NCBI GenBank assembly: GCA_938005465.1
Contig: CALLNU010000006.1
Location: forward strand, 1-64,000
DNA from: an uncultured Collinsella sp.
Lineage (GTDB): Bacteria; Actinomycetota; Coriobacteriia; Coriobacteriales; Coriobacteriaceae
Length of the DNA stretch: 64,000 bases
Direction: 5' to 3'
In this document: one piece after another, positions 9,287 through 18,358 of the stretch
Position numbering within the stretch: the stretch's first letter is position 1
Layout: the number at the start of each line of letters is the position of its first letter
Notes under the pieces: generated by a model
Database searches by the model: none
Seen by the model: the letters and a program-made list of their open reading frames with translations, nothing else
What the model was told of the DNA's origin: nothing
Program-made: the position numbers and the translations under genes

Positions 9287-10264
9287 ATGAATTTGCTTTA
9301 TACGGTCGATAACAATTTTGTCCCACAGTTGGCTGCCAATATTTGCTCGGTTGCTTCCAATCATTCCGGCATTCATGACATTACATTTCATGTTTTCTCT
9401 AATGGCATTACAAAGCGTAACCAACATTTGCTCCAGGAGCTGACGACCGAATACAATCAACAGCTTATGTTTTATGATATTTCGAACTTCAAAGAGGCTC
9501 TCGGGTTTGATTTTGATACATCGGGATGGAATGAAATAGTTCTCGCTAGGCTTTTGATGGCACATTTTTTACCTAATGAGATCGAAAGAGTTATTTATCT
9601 TGATGGCGATACGATTGTTCTTGGGGATATTGCCCTTCTTTGGAATCAAGATCTAAAGGGGTGCGTAGTTGGAATGGTTCCCGAGCCAACGGTTGGTCCA
9701 TCTCGACTTAATGATTTAGACCTAAATGGCTACCTGTACCATAATGCTGGCGTGCTGCTTGTTGATTTAAAGCAATGGAGATCAACTTGTTGCGAAGATG
9801 AATTATTGGATTATTTCGAGCGCCGCTCGGGACGCTTGTTTGCGAATGATCAAGATGCTCTAAATGCAGTACTTAAAGATAGGATTTGCAGTTTATCCCC
9901 TGCGTTCAATTACTCCAATATTTTTGACTACTATCCGTTTTCATTTTTAAACTCGTTAATGCCGGGATTTTCGGATGAAGACAGTTTTATGACTGCCAGA
10001 TCGAAGCCCGTCATCGTCCATTATCTCGGCGAAGAGAGGCCATGGCGGCGGGGGAATACTCATCGTTTCAATAATGAGTATCACTATTATTTGTCAGAAA
10101 CGTTCTGGAAGGACGCAGAAGATGAAGATGGTTGGGGCGCTTATTTTCTTGCCTGGCGGGCGTTTAATTTCCTAACCAGGCCATTTCCTCAGCTACGCTA
10201 TAAAGTAATCAGCGGGTTGATCCCTGCATTTCTTAAGTATCGTGCCTCGCAAAGAAACAAATAG
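9287..10264 (+). CDS. Glycosyltransferase family 8 (LPS galactosyl/glucosyltransferase-like)
   Basis: GT8 enzymes transfer glucose or galactose from a nucleotide sugar with retention. The protein opens with MNLLYTVDNNFVPQLAANI, the usual GT8 beginning, and has the metal-binding DxD motif in YLDGDTIVLGDI and the YHNAGVLLVDL motif. The C-terminal HYLGEERPW segment is also typical. The ATG at 9287 is preferred over a GTG at 9272 because the AAGG ribosome site abuts that GTG but lies about 11 bases from the ATG. It is the first gene of an AT-leaning polysaccharide cluster; the next gene begins four bases after its stop. The acceptor is unknown. Confidence 0.88.
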   Translation: MNLLYTVDNNFVPQLAANICSVASNHSGIHDITFHVFSNGITKRNQHLLQELTTEYNQQLMFYDISNFKEALGFDFDTSGWNEIVLARLLMAHFLPNEIERVIYLDGDTIVLGDIALLWNQDLKGCVVGMVPEPTVGPSRLNDLDLNGYLYHNAGVLLVDLKQWRSTCCEDELLDYFERRSGRLFANDQDALNAVLKDRICSLSPAFNYSNIFDYYPFSFLNSLMPGFSDEDSFMTARSKPVIVHYLGEERPWRRGNTHRFNNEYHYYLSETFWKDAEDEDGWGAYFLAWRAFNFLTRPFPQLRYKVISGLIPAFLKYRASQRNK

Positions 10265-10268
10265 GATT

Positions 10269-11195
10269 ATGTATAAAACTAAAGACAAGTCCGTTTGCAT
10301 TGTTTTGCCCACATATAATGGCGGCAAGTATTTGGCCAAACAGCTTGATAGTATCTTGAAGCAGACTTGGCCTAATTGCTCCGTTTATATTCGTGATGAC
10401 GGTTCAGCGGATGACACTGTTGAAATTGCACAATGGTACTGTCAGTCATACTCGAGTATTCATTTAATTCAAGACTCAATCGGTAATCTTGGGTGCCCAA
10501 ATAGTTTTTATGAAATTATCAAGCGGGTTCCCGAATATGACTTCTATGCATTTGCCGATCAGGATGATATTTGGAAGGCCGATAAAATCGAGCGGGCAGT
10601 CAAGGCAATTGAAAACAGTGGAGACAAGGTGCCTACTGTCTATTTCTCTTCCTTCTCATATGTAAGCGAAGATGGTGAGACGATACGCGAATCGGCTCCG
10701 CAGGACAAGCACCTCTCTTTTCATAACACCTTGTTTTATACTCCTGGACTAGGCTTCACGATAGTATTTAATCGCCTTGCTTGCAGGGCCTTTATTCTTG
10801 AGGTGGATCCAGGGAATGAAATGCATGATCGATGGCTGATTCGGTGTGCTTCGGCATTTGGAAAGGTATTGTTTGATTCCGTCTGTACGGCTTCTCATGT
10901 TCGTCATTCCTCTGCGGTCACTTCTGGAGATAATCGTTATTTTGATCTTTTAAAGACTTATTTTAAGGACGAGCTATTTGGTGATAGATCGAAAGATGAG
11001 AGTCAAAAGTTAAGCCATTTTTCTGCGGTATTTTATGATGAGCTTAGTTTTGAGCAGAAACATGAGCTTGATATTTTCACCAATGATGATGGGATTATTT
11101 CAAGACTTAGGAAAGCATTTTTCCCAAAGCGTCTGCGACCTACTTTGATTTCTGATTTACTTCTTCGCGTTTTGTTTTTATTCAACAAGGCCTGA
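10269..11195 (+). CDS. Glycosyltransferase family 2
   Basis: Inverting GT-A enzyme of about 308 residues, probably cytoplasmic at the membrane. The nucleotide-sugar fold is seen in CIVLPTYNGGKYLAKQLDSI, IRDDGSADDT and the FADQDDIWKADKI segment, a form common among rhamnosyl- and related transferases of cell-wall polysaccharides. A reading frame open upstream would overlap the GT8 gene; the ATG at 10269 fits the N-terminal motif distance and the four-base gap. Together with the rfb genes downstream a rhamnosyltransferase role is plausible, but the sugar cannot be read from sequence. Confidence 0.88.
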   Translation: MYKTKDKSVCIVLPTYNGGKYLAKQLDSILKQTWPNCSVYIRDDGSADDTVEIAQWYCQSYSSIHLIQDSIGNLGCPNSFYEIIKRVPEYDFYAFADQDDIWKADKIERAVKAIENSGDKVPTVYFSSFSYVSEDGETIRESAPQDKHLSFHNTLFYTPGLGFTIVFNRLACRAFILEVDPGNEMHDRWLIRCASAFGKVLFDSVCTASHVRHSSAVTSGDNRYFDLLKTYFKDELFGDRSKDESQKLSHFSAVFYDELSFEQKHELDIFTNDDGIISRLRKAFFPKRLRPTLISDLLLRVLFLFNKA

Positions 11196-11210
11196 TGATC
11201 CACTGCTGGA

Positions 11211-12491
11211 GTGATTGTGTCTAATAGAAAAACGAAAGAACTCTCTGTTGAGCAGAGTCTTGTTTGGAACAGCGTCGGCTCGATGGCGTATTTGATTTGC
11301 AACTGGCTGATTACTGTTCTTGTGGTGACACTTGGTTCCGACATTAGCATGTCTGGTAGCCTTGCTGTGGCTATGTCTGTTGGTAATATTTTTGCGACCA
11401 TTGTTTTGCTTAGAGCGCGCCCCGTTCAGGTTTCTGAGAGCTATTCTGATTTTACGACTGGGAATTTTATCGCTCATAGAATCGTTGCAACAATATTTGC
11501 CTGTGTAATTTGCTTCTTCTATTGTTTAGTCTCTGTTGCATTCAGCGATTGGGCAGTTGTTGCTGTTTATTGCCTATTTAAAGCTGGCGATTCATTTGTC
11601 GATGTTCTTCACGGTGTGGATCAGGTAAACAACAGATTGGACATTGCGGCTATTTCTCAAATAATTCGTGGCGTAGGAGTTCTAGTCTCTTTTTCGTTGT
11701 GCTTGTTGCTATTTGATAACTTGGTAATAGCCGTTGCTTCAATGGCTATTGTTACCATAGCTGTTGTGCTTATATATGATTTTAGAATGACAAAACGGTT
11801 TTCTGCCGTTATGCCTGATTTTGATTTTACTTCCCTTATCAAATTGTCACGTATCTGTTTTCCCGGGTTTGTTGCATCTCTTGCGTGCACGGCTGTTGTT
11901 AGCGTAACAAGACAGTTCTATGGTCTTTCCTATGGAAATGAGGCGTTGGGTTTTTATGCCGCCGTTGCCACTCCGACTGCCGTAATTCAGGCTCTCGTAT
12001 CTTATCTATATGCCCCCCTGCTTGGACCTATTTCGGCAATGTGGCGAGAAAACGAAACTCACCGATTACGCTTAGTATTTATTAAAATGCTCGCTTCCGT
12101 ATTCGTTTTGACGGCGATGTGTGCCATTGCTAGTGCTTTTATAGGCGAACCTGTGCTTACTGCTATTTATGGCAAAGAAGTTGGTCTTCACTCAGATTAT
12201 CTTCCGCTGGCACTCGTTGCTACCGCATTCACTGGTTTGAACTTTTTCACTATTGATGTTTTTATTGCATTTGGGAAACCGATTATTGGCACGATTTCTG
12301 GTGCCGCTTCGTTAGCGTTGGCCGTGTTTCTTTCTCGTTATTGTTTTGTGAATCCGGTATTTGCTTCTGATGCAAATATCATCAATATCATTATCTTGGT
12401 GGCATACGGTTTTGGATTATTATTTTCTTTCCTTTGTATAATTAATCTATTAAATCGGAAGGCGAAGCAATCTGTCACATCCGAACTGTAA
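11211..12491 (+). CDS. Polysaccharide flippase-like multi-pass membrane protein (Wzx/MATE-type)
   Basis: The 426-residue product is almost entirely hydrophobic with roughly twelve membrane segments, lacks catalytic motifs, and sits among glycosyltransferases. This matches the oligosaccharide flippase superfamily, which moves undecaprenyl-linked repeat units across the membrane. The N-terminal VEQSLVWNSVGSMAYLICNW resembles the opening of Wzx-type proteins, and a large helical segment near SRICFPGFVASLA repeats the pattern. The start is GTG at 11211 or a second GTG at 11217. A separate ABC-2 exporter lies 12 kb downstream, so the region may make two glycans or the two transporters may serve different steps. 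Confidence 0.75.
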   Translation: MIVSNRKTKELSVEQSLVWNSVGSMAYLICNWLITVLVVTLGSDISMSGSLAVAMSVGNIFATIVLLRARPVQVSESYSDFTTGNFIAHRIVATIFACVICFFYCLVSVAFSDWAVVAVYCLFKAGDSFVDVLHGVDQVNNRLDIAAISQIIRGVGVLVSFSLCLLLFDNLVIAVASMAIVTIAVVLIYDFRMTKRFSAVMPDFDFTSLIKLSRICFPGFVASLACTAVVSVTRQFYGLSYGNEALGFYAAVATPTAVIQALVSYLYAPLLGPISAMWRENETHRLRLVFIKMLASVFVLTAMCAIASAFIGEPVLTAIYGKEVGLHSDYLPLALVATAFTGLNFFTIDVFIAFGKPIIGTISGAASLALAVFLSRYCFVNPVFASDANIINIIILVAYGFGLLFSFLCIINLLNRKAKQSVTSEL

Positions 12492-12567
12492 TTCGTGCTC
12501 CTTGTTTTGATAGGGTTTTTCAGTTCGACTTGGGCTGTTTGAGTGATATTTTGTACTGAGGATTCAA

Positions 12568-13263
12568 ATGATGCATGAATTAAGAGCGCTGGTTATCATC
12601 CCAGCTTTTAATGAAGAGGCGAACATTTTAGATACGGTTTCTTCTGTGGAGGAAGCTGGATACGATTATGTAGTTATCAACGACGGCTCCACTGATGACA
12701 CTTTGCGTGTTTGTCGCGATGCGGGGGTTAATGTCCTGGATTTACCGCAGAATCTTGGCATTGGAGGTGCGGTTCAAGCCGGACACAAATACGCCAAGCG
12801 CTTTGGCTATGATGTAGACATTCAAGTTGATGGTGATGGGCAGCATGACGCCCATTACATATCATGCTTGCTTGATGAAATAAATAATGGGTCTGATTTA
12901 GTTATCGGATCGCGATTTCTTGAGGAATCTGAAGGCTTCAAGTCAACCTTCTTGAGGCGTCTTGGAATTAGATGGCTCTCTGCGGTAATTCATCTTACAA
13001 CTCACGTTCGTGTTAGCGACCCCACTTCTGGTTTTCGCGCATGTGGATCTAAGGCCATAGATCTATTCTGTAAAAAATATCCCGTAGACTATCCAGAGCC
13101 GGATTCCGCTGTTGCGGCTATGGTTAAGGGCCTTCGCGTTACAGAAGTGCCTGTCGTAATGAAAGAACGACAGGGGGGAAAGTCGTCAATTTCTGGTTTT
13201 AGTAGCATTTATTACATGATAAAGGTTACTTTGGCGATTATCATCTCTTCATTCTCGAATTAG
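12568..13263 (+). CDS. Glycosyltransferase family 2, DPM1-like (polyprenyl-phosphate sugar synthase type)
   Basis: A 231-residue GT2 enzyme with ALVIIPAFNEEANI, VINDGSTDDT and the acceptor-side VDGDGQHDAHYI motif. The segment VIGSRFLEESEGFKS and the later SDPTSGFRACG are typical of dolichyl/undecaprenyl-phosphate mannose synthase relatives. Such enzymes make a lipid-linked sugar donor for outer-face GT-C transferases. It is followed by a DUF2304 protein, a pairing often found for this subfamily, and by the DUF2142 membrane protein that might use the lipid-linked donor. Starts at ATG 12568 after GAGGA; an ATG directly after it is equally possible. Confidence 0.85.
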   Translation: MMHELRALVIIPAFNEEANILDTVSSVEEAGYDYVVINDGSTDDTLRVCRDAGVNVLDLPQNLGIGGAVQAGHKYAKRFGYDVDIQVDGDGQHDAHYISCLLDEINNGSDLVIGSRFLEESEGFKSTFLRRLGIRWLSAVIHLTTHVRVSDPTSGFRACGSKAIDLFCKKYPVDYPEPDSAVAAMVKGLRVTEVPVVMKERQGGKSSISGFSSIYYMIKVTLAIIISSFSN

Positions 13264-13274
13264 GATGGGTTGTT

Positions 13275-13625
13275 ATGCATATTTCCTTACAGTTTGGTGT
13301 CATTACTGCTTGTTTAGTTTTGCTTTGTTTTGTGCTGCGTCTTGTATTGAAGGATAGCCTTCAGCTCAAGTATTCACTTCTTTGGATTGTTCTTGCATTG
13401 GTTTTGTTGGTATGCGGCCTCTTTCCGCAACCTCTTTACTTCATTTCAAGTTTATTTGGTTTTCAGACTCCAGCCAATTTTGTTTTTGTCTTAGGGTTTT
13501 TATTTTTGATATGCATTGTTCTTTCTATGGCATGTCTGTCAAGTAAACAATCTTCTGCAATTGCTAACTTAACTCAACGAATTGCATTGCTTGAAAAAGA
13601 GCTTGAATCAAAAAATAGGGAGTAA
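13275..13625 (+). CDS. DUF2304 family small membrane protein
   Basis: A 116-residue protein with three hydrophobic segments (about 5-22, 33-53 and 69-91) and a short charged coiled C-terminus (LTQRIALLEKELESK). Length, layout and the SLLWIVLALVLL stretch fit DUF2304. Members usually sit directly after a DPM1-like glycosyltransferase, as here (11-base gap), and are thought to assist lipid-linked sugar transfer, although no biochemical role is established. The next gene begins four bases after its stop. Confidence 0.75.
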   Translation: MHISLQFGVITACLVLLCFVLRLVLKDSLQLKYSLLWIVLALVLLVCGLFPQPLYFISSLFGFQTPANFVFVLGFLFLICIVLSMACLSSKQSSAIANLTQRIALLEKELESKNRE

Positions 13626-13629
13626 TGCC

Positions 13630-14424
13630 ATGTGCTTGGCAAAAGATCATACATTTGTATTGTGCGCATACGGCGAGTCTCCGTACTTGTCTGACTGTTT
13701 AGATTCTTTAGTGAACCAAAGCACCCGTAGTAATATCCTTATATCGACGTCAACTCCTAATTCCTATATTGATCGTATAGCGTCTAATTATTCGATTCCG
13801 GTAATTGTTAACGAGGGGTCGCCTAGCATATCTCATGACTGGAATTGTGCTATTGCGAATTCAAATACAAAGCTTGTGACTATAGCACATCAGGATGATA
13901 TCTATAGCTCTAGTTATACGGAAACTATGCTGCGGGCTATGAAAGAAGCGGATCAACCTTTAATCTTCTTTTCTAATTATGGTGAGATAAGAAATGGCAT
14001 ATATGAAGAAAACCTCCTTATTCTGAAAATAAAGAGAATTTTACTTCGTAAGTTTGCTCGCCACGGCGCTCTTTCATCGGTTAAGGATAAAAGGGATATC
14101 CTGAGGTTCGGTTCCGCCATCTGCTGTCCTTCTGTGACATTTAATCTAAGCATCTTACAGACACCGTTATTTATGACAGACATGAAATGTGACTTGGACT
14201 GGGAGGCATGGGAAAGATTCTCGAAAATCGACGGATCTTTCGTTTATTCTCCCGAGGTTTTAATGTTTCATCGAATTCATGAAGGCTCTGAGACCACGGC
14301 GTTGATTAAAGATGATACAAGGAGGTCGGAGGATGAAACGATGCTTCAAAAATTCTGGCCCAAGTGGTTTGCTCCAATAGTCTGTAGCCTGTATTCGCTT
14401 AGCATGAGAAGCAATTCTTTATGA
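13630..14424 (+). CDS. Glycosyltransferase family 2, divergent
   Basis: A GT-A type protein of about 264 residues. The N-terminus TFVLCAYGESPYLSDCLDSL and the AHQDDIYSSSY motif (DD in the metal-site position) place it in GT2, although the usual DDGS motif is weak and replaced by a serine/threonine-rich stretch. The C-terminal half contains the LDWEAWERFSK segment typical of wall-teichoic or capsule glycosyltransferases. The ATG at 13630 is chosen because the upstream frame overlaps DUF2304. Sugar and acceptor are unknown. Confidence 0.78.
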   Translation: MCLAKDHTFVLCAYGESPYLSDCLDSLVNQSTRSNILISTSTPNSYIDRIASNYSIPVIVNEGSPSISHDWNCAIANSNTKLVTIAHQDDIYSSSYTETMLRAMKEADQPLIFFSNYGEIRNGIYEENLLILKIKRILLRKFARHGALSSVKDKRDILRFGSAICCPSVTFNLSILQTPLFMTDMKCDLDWEAWERFSKIDGSFVYSPEVLMFHRIHEGSETTALIKDDTRRSEDETMLQKFWPKWFAPIVCSLYSLSMRSNSL

Positions 14425-14479
14425 CGCTGCAACAATGCCGGCGTAAGTTGAACATTTATCGAGACGGAGTTGTAGAGTT

Positions 14480-15958
14480 ATGAATCTAGATACCTTTACT
14501 GGTCATCTGAAACTATCTGATAGTTATCGAAAAGCTCTGACTTTTTTCGTTTACCCGTTTATAGCTGTATTTTCTCTTTGCTTGGGATTTTTCTACTATT
14601 GCGCCTTTAAAGCCAGCGCTATCGGATTGCCTGGGCTATGGCTCTCGGCTCTGCCCTTAATTGCCTGCTTGTTCGTTGGTGTCCTATTATTAATTAAAGA
14701 GCAGCACAATCCCGCAATTTGCTTTGTAGTGATTGGTGTGCCCGCTGTAACTGCTTTTGGCCTTTTCATGCTGCCCGCTAATGTTCCAGACGAGGCTTCT
14801 CATATTTGGCAGGCGGCCGCTTTATTGTCTCGTAACGGCAATGGCTTTGATGTTGTCTCTTGCTTCCAATTGGGTCAGTTTCCTTCATCGTACGCAGATT
14901 ATTTTAATGCAATGACTCAGCCTACCGATTGGTCTAGCGTTTTTGTGTGCCATACGTATTTGGGGAGCTATTACCCTCATCTTTATTTAATTCCAGGAGT
15001 AATTCTAGGATTTGCGCAGCAATCGGGTTTTAATGCCTTTGTGGCCCTTTCAGTTTCGCGCGTGTGCGCTGGATTAGCATATTGTTTCGCGGCTTATTGG
15101 GTAATCAAGCTGATGCCAGTTGGTAAAAATGCTGTTTTGATTTTTTTACTAAATCCCATTTTATTGCAGCAGGAAGCGTCTGTTTCGGCTGATTCTGTCG
15201 CAAACATTGTTGCCATTTTGTACGTTGCTGTAGTCGTTAAGATTTATGCGGACTCGTTGTATTCATATCGATCTCTGCTGGCGTTAATACTGCTATCCGT
15301 TTTACTGCTTCTTTCAAAGATAATGTTTTTCCCGTTGGTACTCTTGAACCTTATTCACTGGAAAAAACTTAAAGGAACAGACAGCTATAAAAAGTTCGTC
15401 TCTTCCTTCTTTGCGATAGCTTTTGTTGCGAGCTGCGCGTTCGTTTTTCTTTATCATGGAAGTTTCATGCCAGATTCATTTGATTTGATGCGAGCGCCGC
15501 TGCATTGCGCAAAGGTTTTTATTAAGTCTATTTGGGAGATGGGGCCATTCTGGTTTCAATCCTATGCAGGTTACAATCTTGGCGCTCTTTCGATTAATGT
15601 TTGGCCATTTTGTTTTTGGCTTTACATCATTCTCCAGTCTGTTGTTCTGTTTTATAACGATGAGAATAATAAAAAATTATTCTGCAGTACGGATTGCTTT
15701 GTAATGATTGCTGTTGTATTCGTCAATTTCTTCCTGATTGTTATGACGATGAGGAACTGGACTCTTACTGTTGATAAGCGTGAAGATATTATCATGGGGG
15801 TCCAAGGACGATATTTATTCCCACTGGTCCTTCCGGTTCTGTTGAATATCTTGCGACCGATAAAATCAAGTTCTGAAGGACATGTCTTGCTTGGTTCTTC
15901 ATTAATAATGAGTACTATTCTATTAGTGGACTTTATTTCAATTCTTTCTGCGTTTTAG
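14480..15958 (+). CDS. DUF2142 family multi-pass membrane protein (putative GT-C type)
   Basis: A 492-residue membrane protein with about ten hydrophobic helices. LPANVPDEASHIWQAAAL near residue 100 matches the P-DE-xH motif of DUF2142, a family with the architecture of GT-C glycosyltransferases that take sugars from polyprenyl-phosphate donors on the outer face. A long extracellular loop follows the motif. The conserved D-E pair could be catalytic by analogy with other GT-C enzymes. It lies between a GT2 and a large double glycosyltransferase, and may use the donor made by the DPM1-like enzyme upstream. No member's reaction can be assigned from this sequence. Confidence 0.75.
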   Translation: MNLDTFTGHLKLSDSYRKALTFFVYPFIAVFSLCLGFFYYCAFKASAIGLPGLWLSALPLIACLFVGVLLLIKEQHNPAICFVVIGVPAVTAFGLFMLPANVPDEASHIWQAAALLSRNGNGFDVVSCFQLGQFPSSYADYFNAMTQPTDWSSVFVCHTYLGSYYPHLYLIPGVILGFAQQSGFNAFVALSVSRVCAGLAYCFAAYWVIKLMPVGKNAVLIFLLNPILLQQEASVSADSVANIVAILYVAVVVKIYADSLYSYRSLLALILLSVLLLLSKIMFFPLVLLNLIHWKKLKGTDSYKKFVSSFFAIAFVASCAFVFLYHGSFMPDSFDLMRAPLHCAKVFIKSIWEMGPFWFQSYAGYNLGALSINVWPFCFWLYIILQSVVLFYNDENNKKLFCSTDCFVMIAVVFVNFFLIVMTMRNWTLTVDKREDIIMGVQGRYLFPLVLPVLLNILRPIKSSSEGHVLLGSSLIMSTILLVDFISILSAF

Positions 15959-15971
15959 GAGTTAGTGTTTC

Positions 15972-18248
15972 ATGTTGAACCTTCTTGAGGGCATTGGTTA
16001 CACCGTTAAAGAAGAGGGATTTTATAACGTCCCCAAGAAGGTCTCCCATGTACTCTCAATGCATAGGCCTCGATTTGATTTCAGCTCTCGCCAAGACAAT
16101 TCTTTTTTTGATGTTATTTTTATTAATGGATGTGATTATTCCGTTCCGCATCCTATTAGGTACCGTGTCGATCATCAGATTGAGGAACTTGAGGCTGCCG
16201 GCTTAACGGTCCAAAAGGTTAATGCCTGGGAGATGGAAAAGGATATTCTTAGGCATGCGCGTACTTTTATTATTTTCCGTTGTCCCCTAAGTGATGAAGT
16301 TGAATCTTTAATTAGGCAGGCAAAAAAACTCAATAAGCGCGTTATTTATGACATTGACGATTTGGTTATCGACACTGCTTATACCGATTCTATTCCGTTC
16401 GTTAATGCAATGACTGCTCATGATAAGTCTTGCTATGACGATGGCGTCAAGCGAATGGGTGAAACACTGAAGCTTTGCGATTGCGCTATCACTACTACTG
16501 AGGGGATGGCGGAAGAACTAAAAAAATATGTTCCCAGGGTTTATATAAATAGAAATGTAGCATCTGAATCGATGATTGATTATTCGAATATTGCTATCTA
16601 TCGTCGAGATGTACTCCCCAGCTTGCAAAGCTCAAGCGTCTTGCCTGAGGATAGGGTTCCCTACAAGCGAGCGGTTGAGCGTAGGGATGAAAAACAGAAA
16701 ACTCAGGAAATCAGAATCGGCTATTTTAGCGGAAGCATTACCCATAATGCAGATTTCAATTTAGTGCTCCCAGCATTATCTAAGGTAATGGAGACTCATC
16801 ACAACGTCACCCTGATGGTGGGCGGGGAACTCGATGTTCCTGATGACTTGATGCCATTTTCCGAACGTATTGTCACGTTCCCATTTTGCGATTGGCGTCG
16901 GCTTCCAAATTATATTGCTTCCTGTGATATCAATATCGCTCCTTTGGAGAACACTCTATTCAATCGAGCTAAATCCGAGAATAAATGGATTGAATCATCG
17001 CTTGTTAAGGTTCCTACGGTTGCTAGCAATGTTGGCGCCTTTAAGAAGATGATTCAGGATGGCGTTACTGGATTTCTCTGCGATGGTGTTGAGGACTGGT
17101 GTGCTGTCCTCAATCGTCTGATATTAGATTCTGATCTTAGGAAGAGCGTCGGCGAATCTGCATATTTATACTGCCATGAGCACTGCACTACTGTTTCGGC
17201 TGCTAAAGCAATCCGAGATATTATTGTAAAAGAACAATCTCCCAATCTCGCAATGGTCATGCCGAGCGTGAATACTAGCGGTGGTGTCTTAGTCGCCCTT
17301 AGGCATCTGTGCATTCTTCAAGACGCTGGCGTTGATGTATTGTTGCTTAATACTGATGATTCAACAAAGTGGCTTGAAGTTTCCGGACATCGTATTCCTG
17401 TTCTTAATCGTGTCGTTCCTAGCGGTAAGCTCGATAAATGTCCTTTGTCGGGTGCAATTGATACCGCAGTTGCAACCCTTTGGGACACTCTTGATTTTGT
17501 TAGGCGCTATCCACGTATTGGTAAGAAAAAGTACTTGGTCCAGAATCTGGAGACCGATTTTTATCTTCCAGGAGATAGACTGCGCCTTCAAGCAAATGCC
17601 ACGTATTTGAATAATGATATTGACTATTTGACAATTTCGCCTTGGTGTGAGGAATGGCTTCAGGACAGGTTCGGTCAGGATTGTAAGTCTGTGCCAAACG
17701 GACTTGACCTTGCTGCGTTCCCTCATTCTGTGCGCGATTTTTCTTTGCCCAAAATTAGGATTCTAATTGAGGGGGATTGCGGTTCTGATTATAAAAATGT
17801 TGATGAAGCTTTCAGGGTAGTGGAAAGGCTTGACTCTGAAAGATATGAGATTTGGTACATGAACTACACTGGTAAAAAGAAGCCTTGGTACCGTATTGAT
17901 AATTTCCTCGGTAGAGTACCGCATGATCAAATATCAGACATCTATAACCAGTGTCATATTTTATTGAAGACAAGCATTCTCGAAAGTTTTTCATATCCCC
18001 CGCTGGAGATGATGGCGACCGGCGGCTTTGTTGTTGCTGTTCCCAATGGAGGTAATGCAGAGTTCCTTCGCGACGGATTGAATTGCTTGCTTTATGACCG
18101 GGGAGATATTGATGCTGCGGTGAGCTGCATTAATCGCATCGTTAATGATCACGGTCTTCGTAAGACGCTGTATGACGGGGGATTGAAGACTGCGGAGGAG
18201 AGGGACTGGTCAAAACTGACGGATAGAGTCGTTCGCCTATATGACTGA
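15972..18248 (+). CDS. Large two-domain glycosyltransferase (GT4-like half plus WsaF-like half)
   Basis: A 758-residue protein that appears to join two GT-B units. Residues from about 35 to 420 contain RVIYDIDDLV, IRIGYFSGSITHN and a glycosyltransferase C-lobe (NIAPLENTLFNRAKSENKW, then TVASNVGAF). From about 425 a second unit begins with NLAMVMPSVNTSGGV, a WsaF-like rhamnosyltransferase opening, and ends with the donor-site pattern KTSILESFSYPPLEMMATGG. WsaF-type enzymes add L-rhamnose, and dTDP-rhamnose genes lie directly downstream. Two active sites could build a disaccharide repeat; it is also possible that one half is only structural. ATG at 15972 with GGAGTTAG upstream. Confidence 0.8.
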   Translation: MLNLLEGIGYTVKEEGFYNVPKKVSHVLSMHRPRFDFSSRQDNSFFDVIFINGCDYSVPHPIRYRVDHQIEELEAAGLTVQKVNAWEMEKDILRHARTFIIFRCPLSDEVESLIRQAKKLNKRVIYDIDDLVIDTAYTDSIPFVNAMTAHDKSCYDDGVKRMGETLKLCDCAITTTEGMAEELKKYVPRVYINRNVASESMIDYSNIAIYRRDVLPSLQSSSVLPEDRVPYKRAVERRDEKQKTQEIRIGYFSGSITHNADFNLVLPALSKVMETHHNVTLMVGGELDVPDDLMPFSERIVTFPFCDWRRLPNYIASCDINIAPLENTLFNRAKSENKWIESSLVKVPTVASNVGAFKKMIQDGVTGFLCDGVEDWCAVLNRLILDSDLRKSVGESAYLYCHEHCTTVSAAKAIRDIIVKEQSPNLAMVMPSVNTSGGVLVALRHLCILQDAGVDVLLLNTDDSTKWLEVSGHRIPVLNRVVPSGKLDKCPLSGAIDTAVATLWDTLDFVRRYPRIGKKKYLVQNLETDFYLPGDRLRLQANATYLNNDIDYLTISPWCEEWLQDRFGQDCKSVPNGLDLAAFPHSVRDFSLPKIRILIEGDCGSDYKNVDEAFRVVERLDSERYEIWYMNYTGKKKPWYRIDNFLGRVPHDQISDIYNQCHILLKTSILESFSYPPLEMMATGGFVVAVPNGGNAEFLRDGLNCLLYDRGDIDAAVSCINRIVNDHGLRKTLYDGGLKTAEERDWSKLTDRVVRLYD

Positions 18249-18272
18249 TACTATAGTTTTAATGTGATGGAT

Positions 18273-18324
18273 GCATACTTGCGGCAACGTAGACCTTTAA
18301 GTTAACGTTGCCGCAAGCATGCAA
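18273..18324 (+). terminator. Long hairpin between the glycosyltransferase cluster and rfbA
   Basis: CTTGCGGCAACGT pairs with ACGTTGCCGCAAG around a short loop, and the flanking ATGCAT/ATGCAA bases extend the stem with a mismatch. There is no T-run, so it may be a weak terminator or an mRNA stability element. It lies exactly where base composition switches from AT-leaning to GC3-rich. Confidence 0.5.
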
Positions 18325-18358
18325 TGTCTGGCTGCTTTATTTTTTAAGGAGTTATGTT

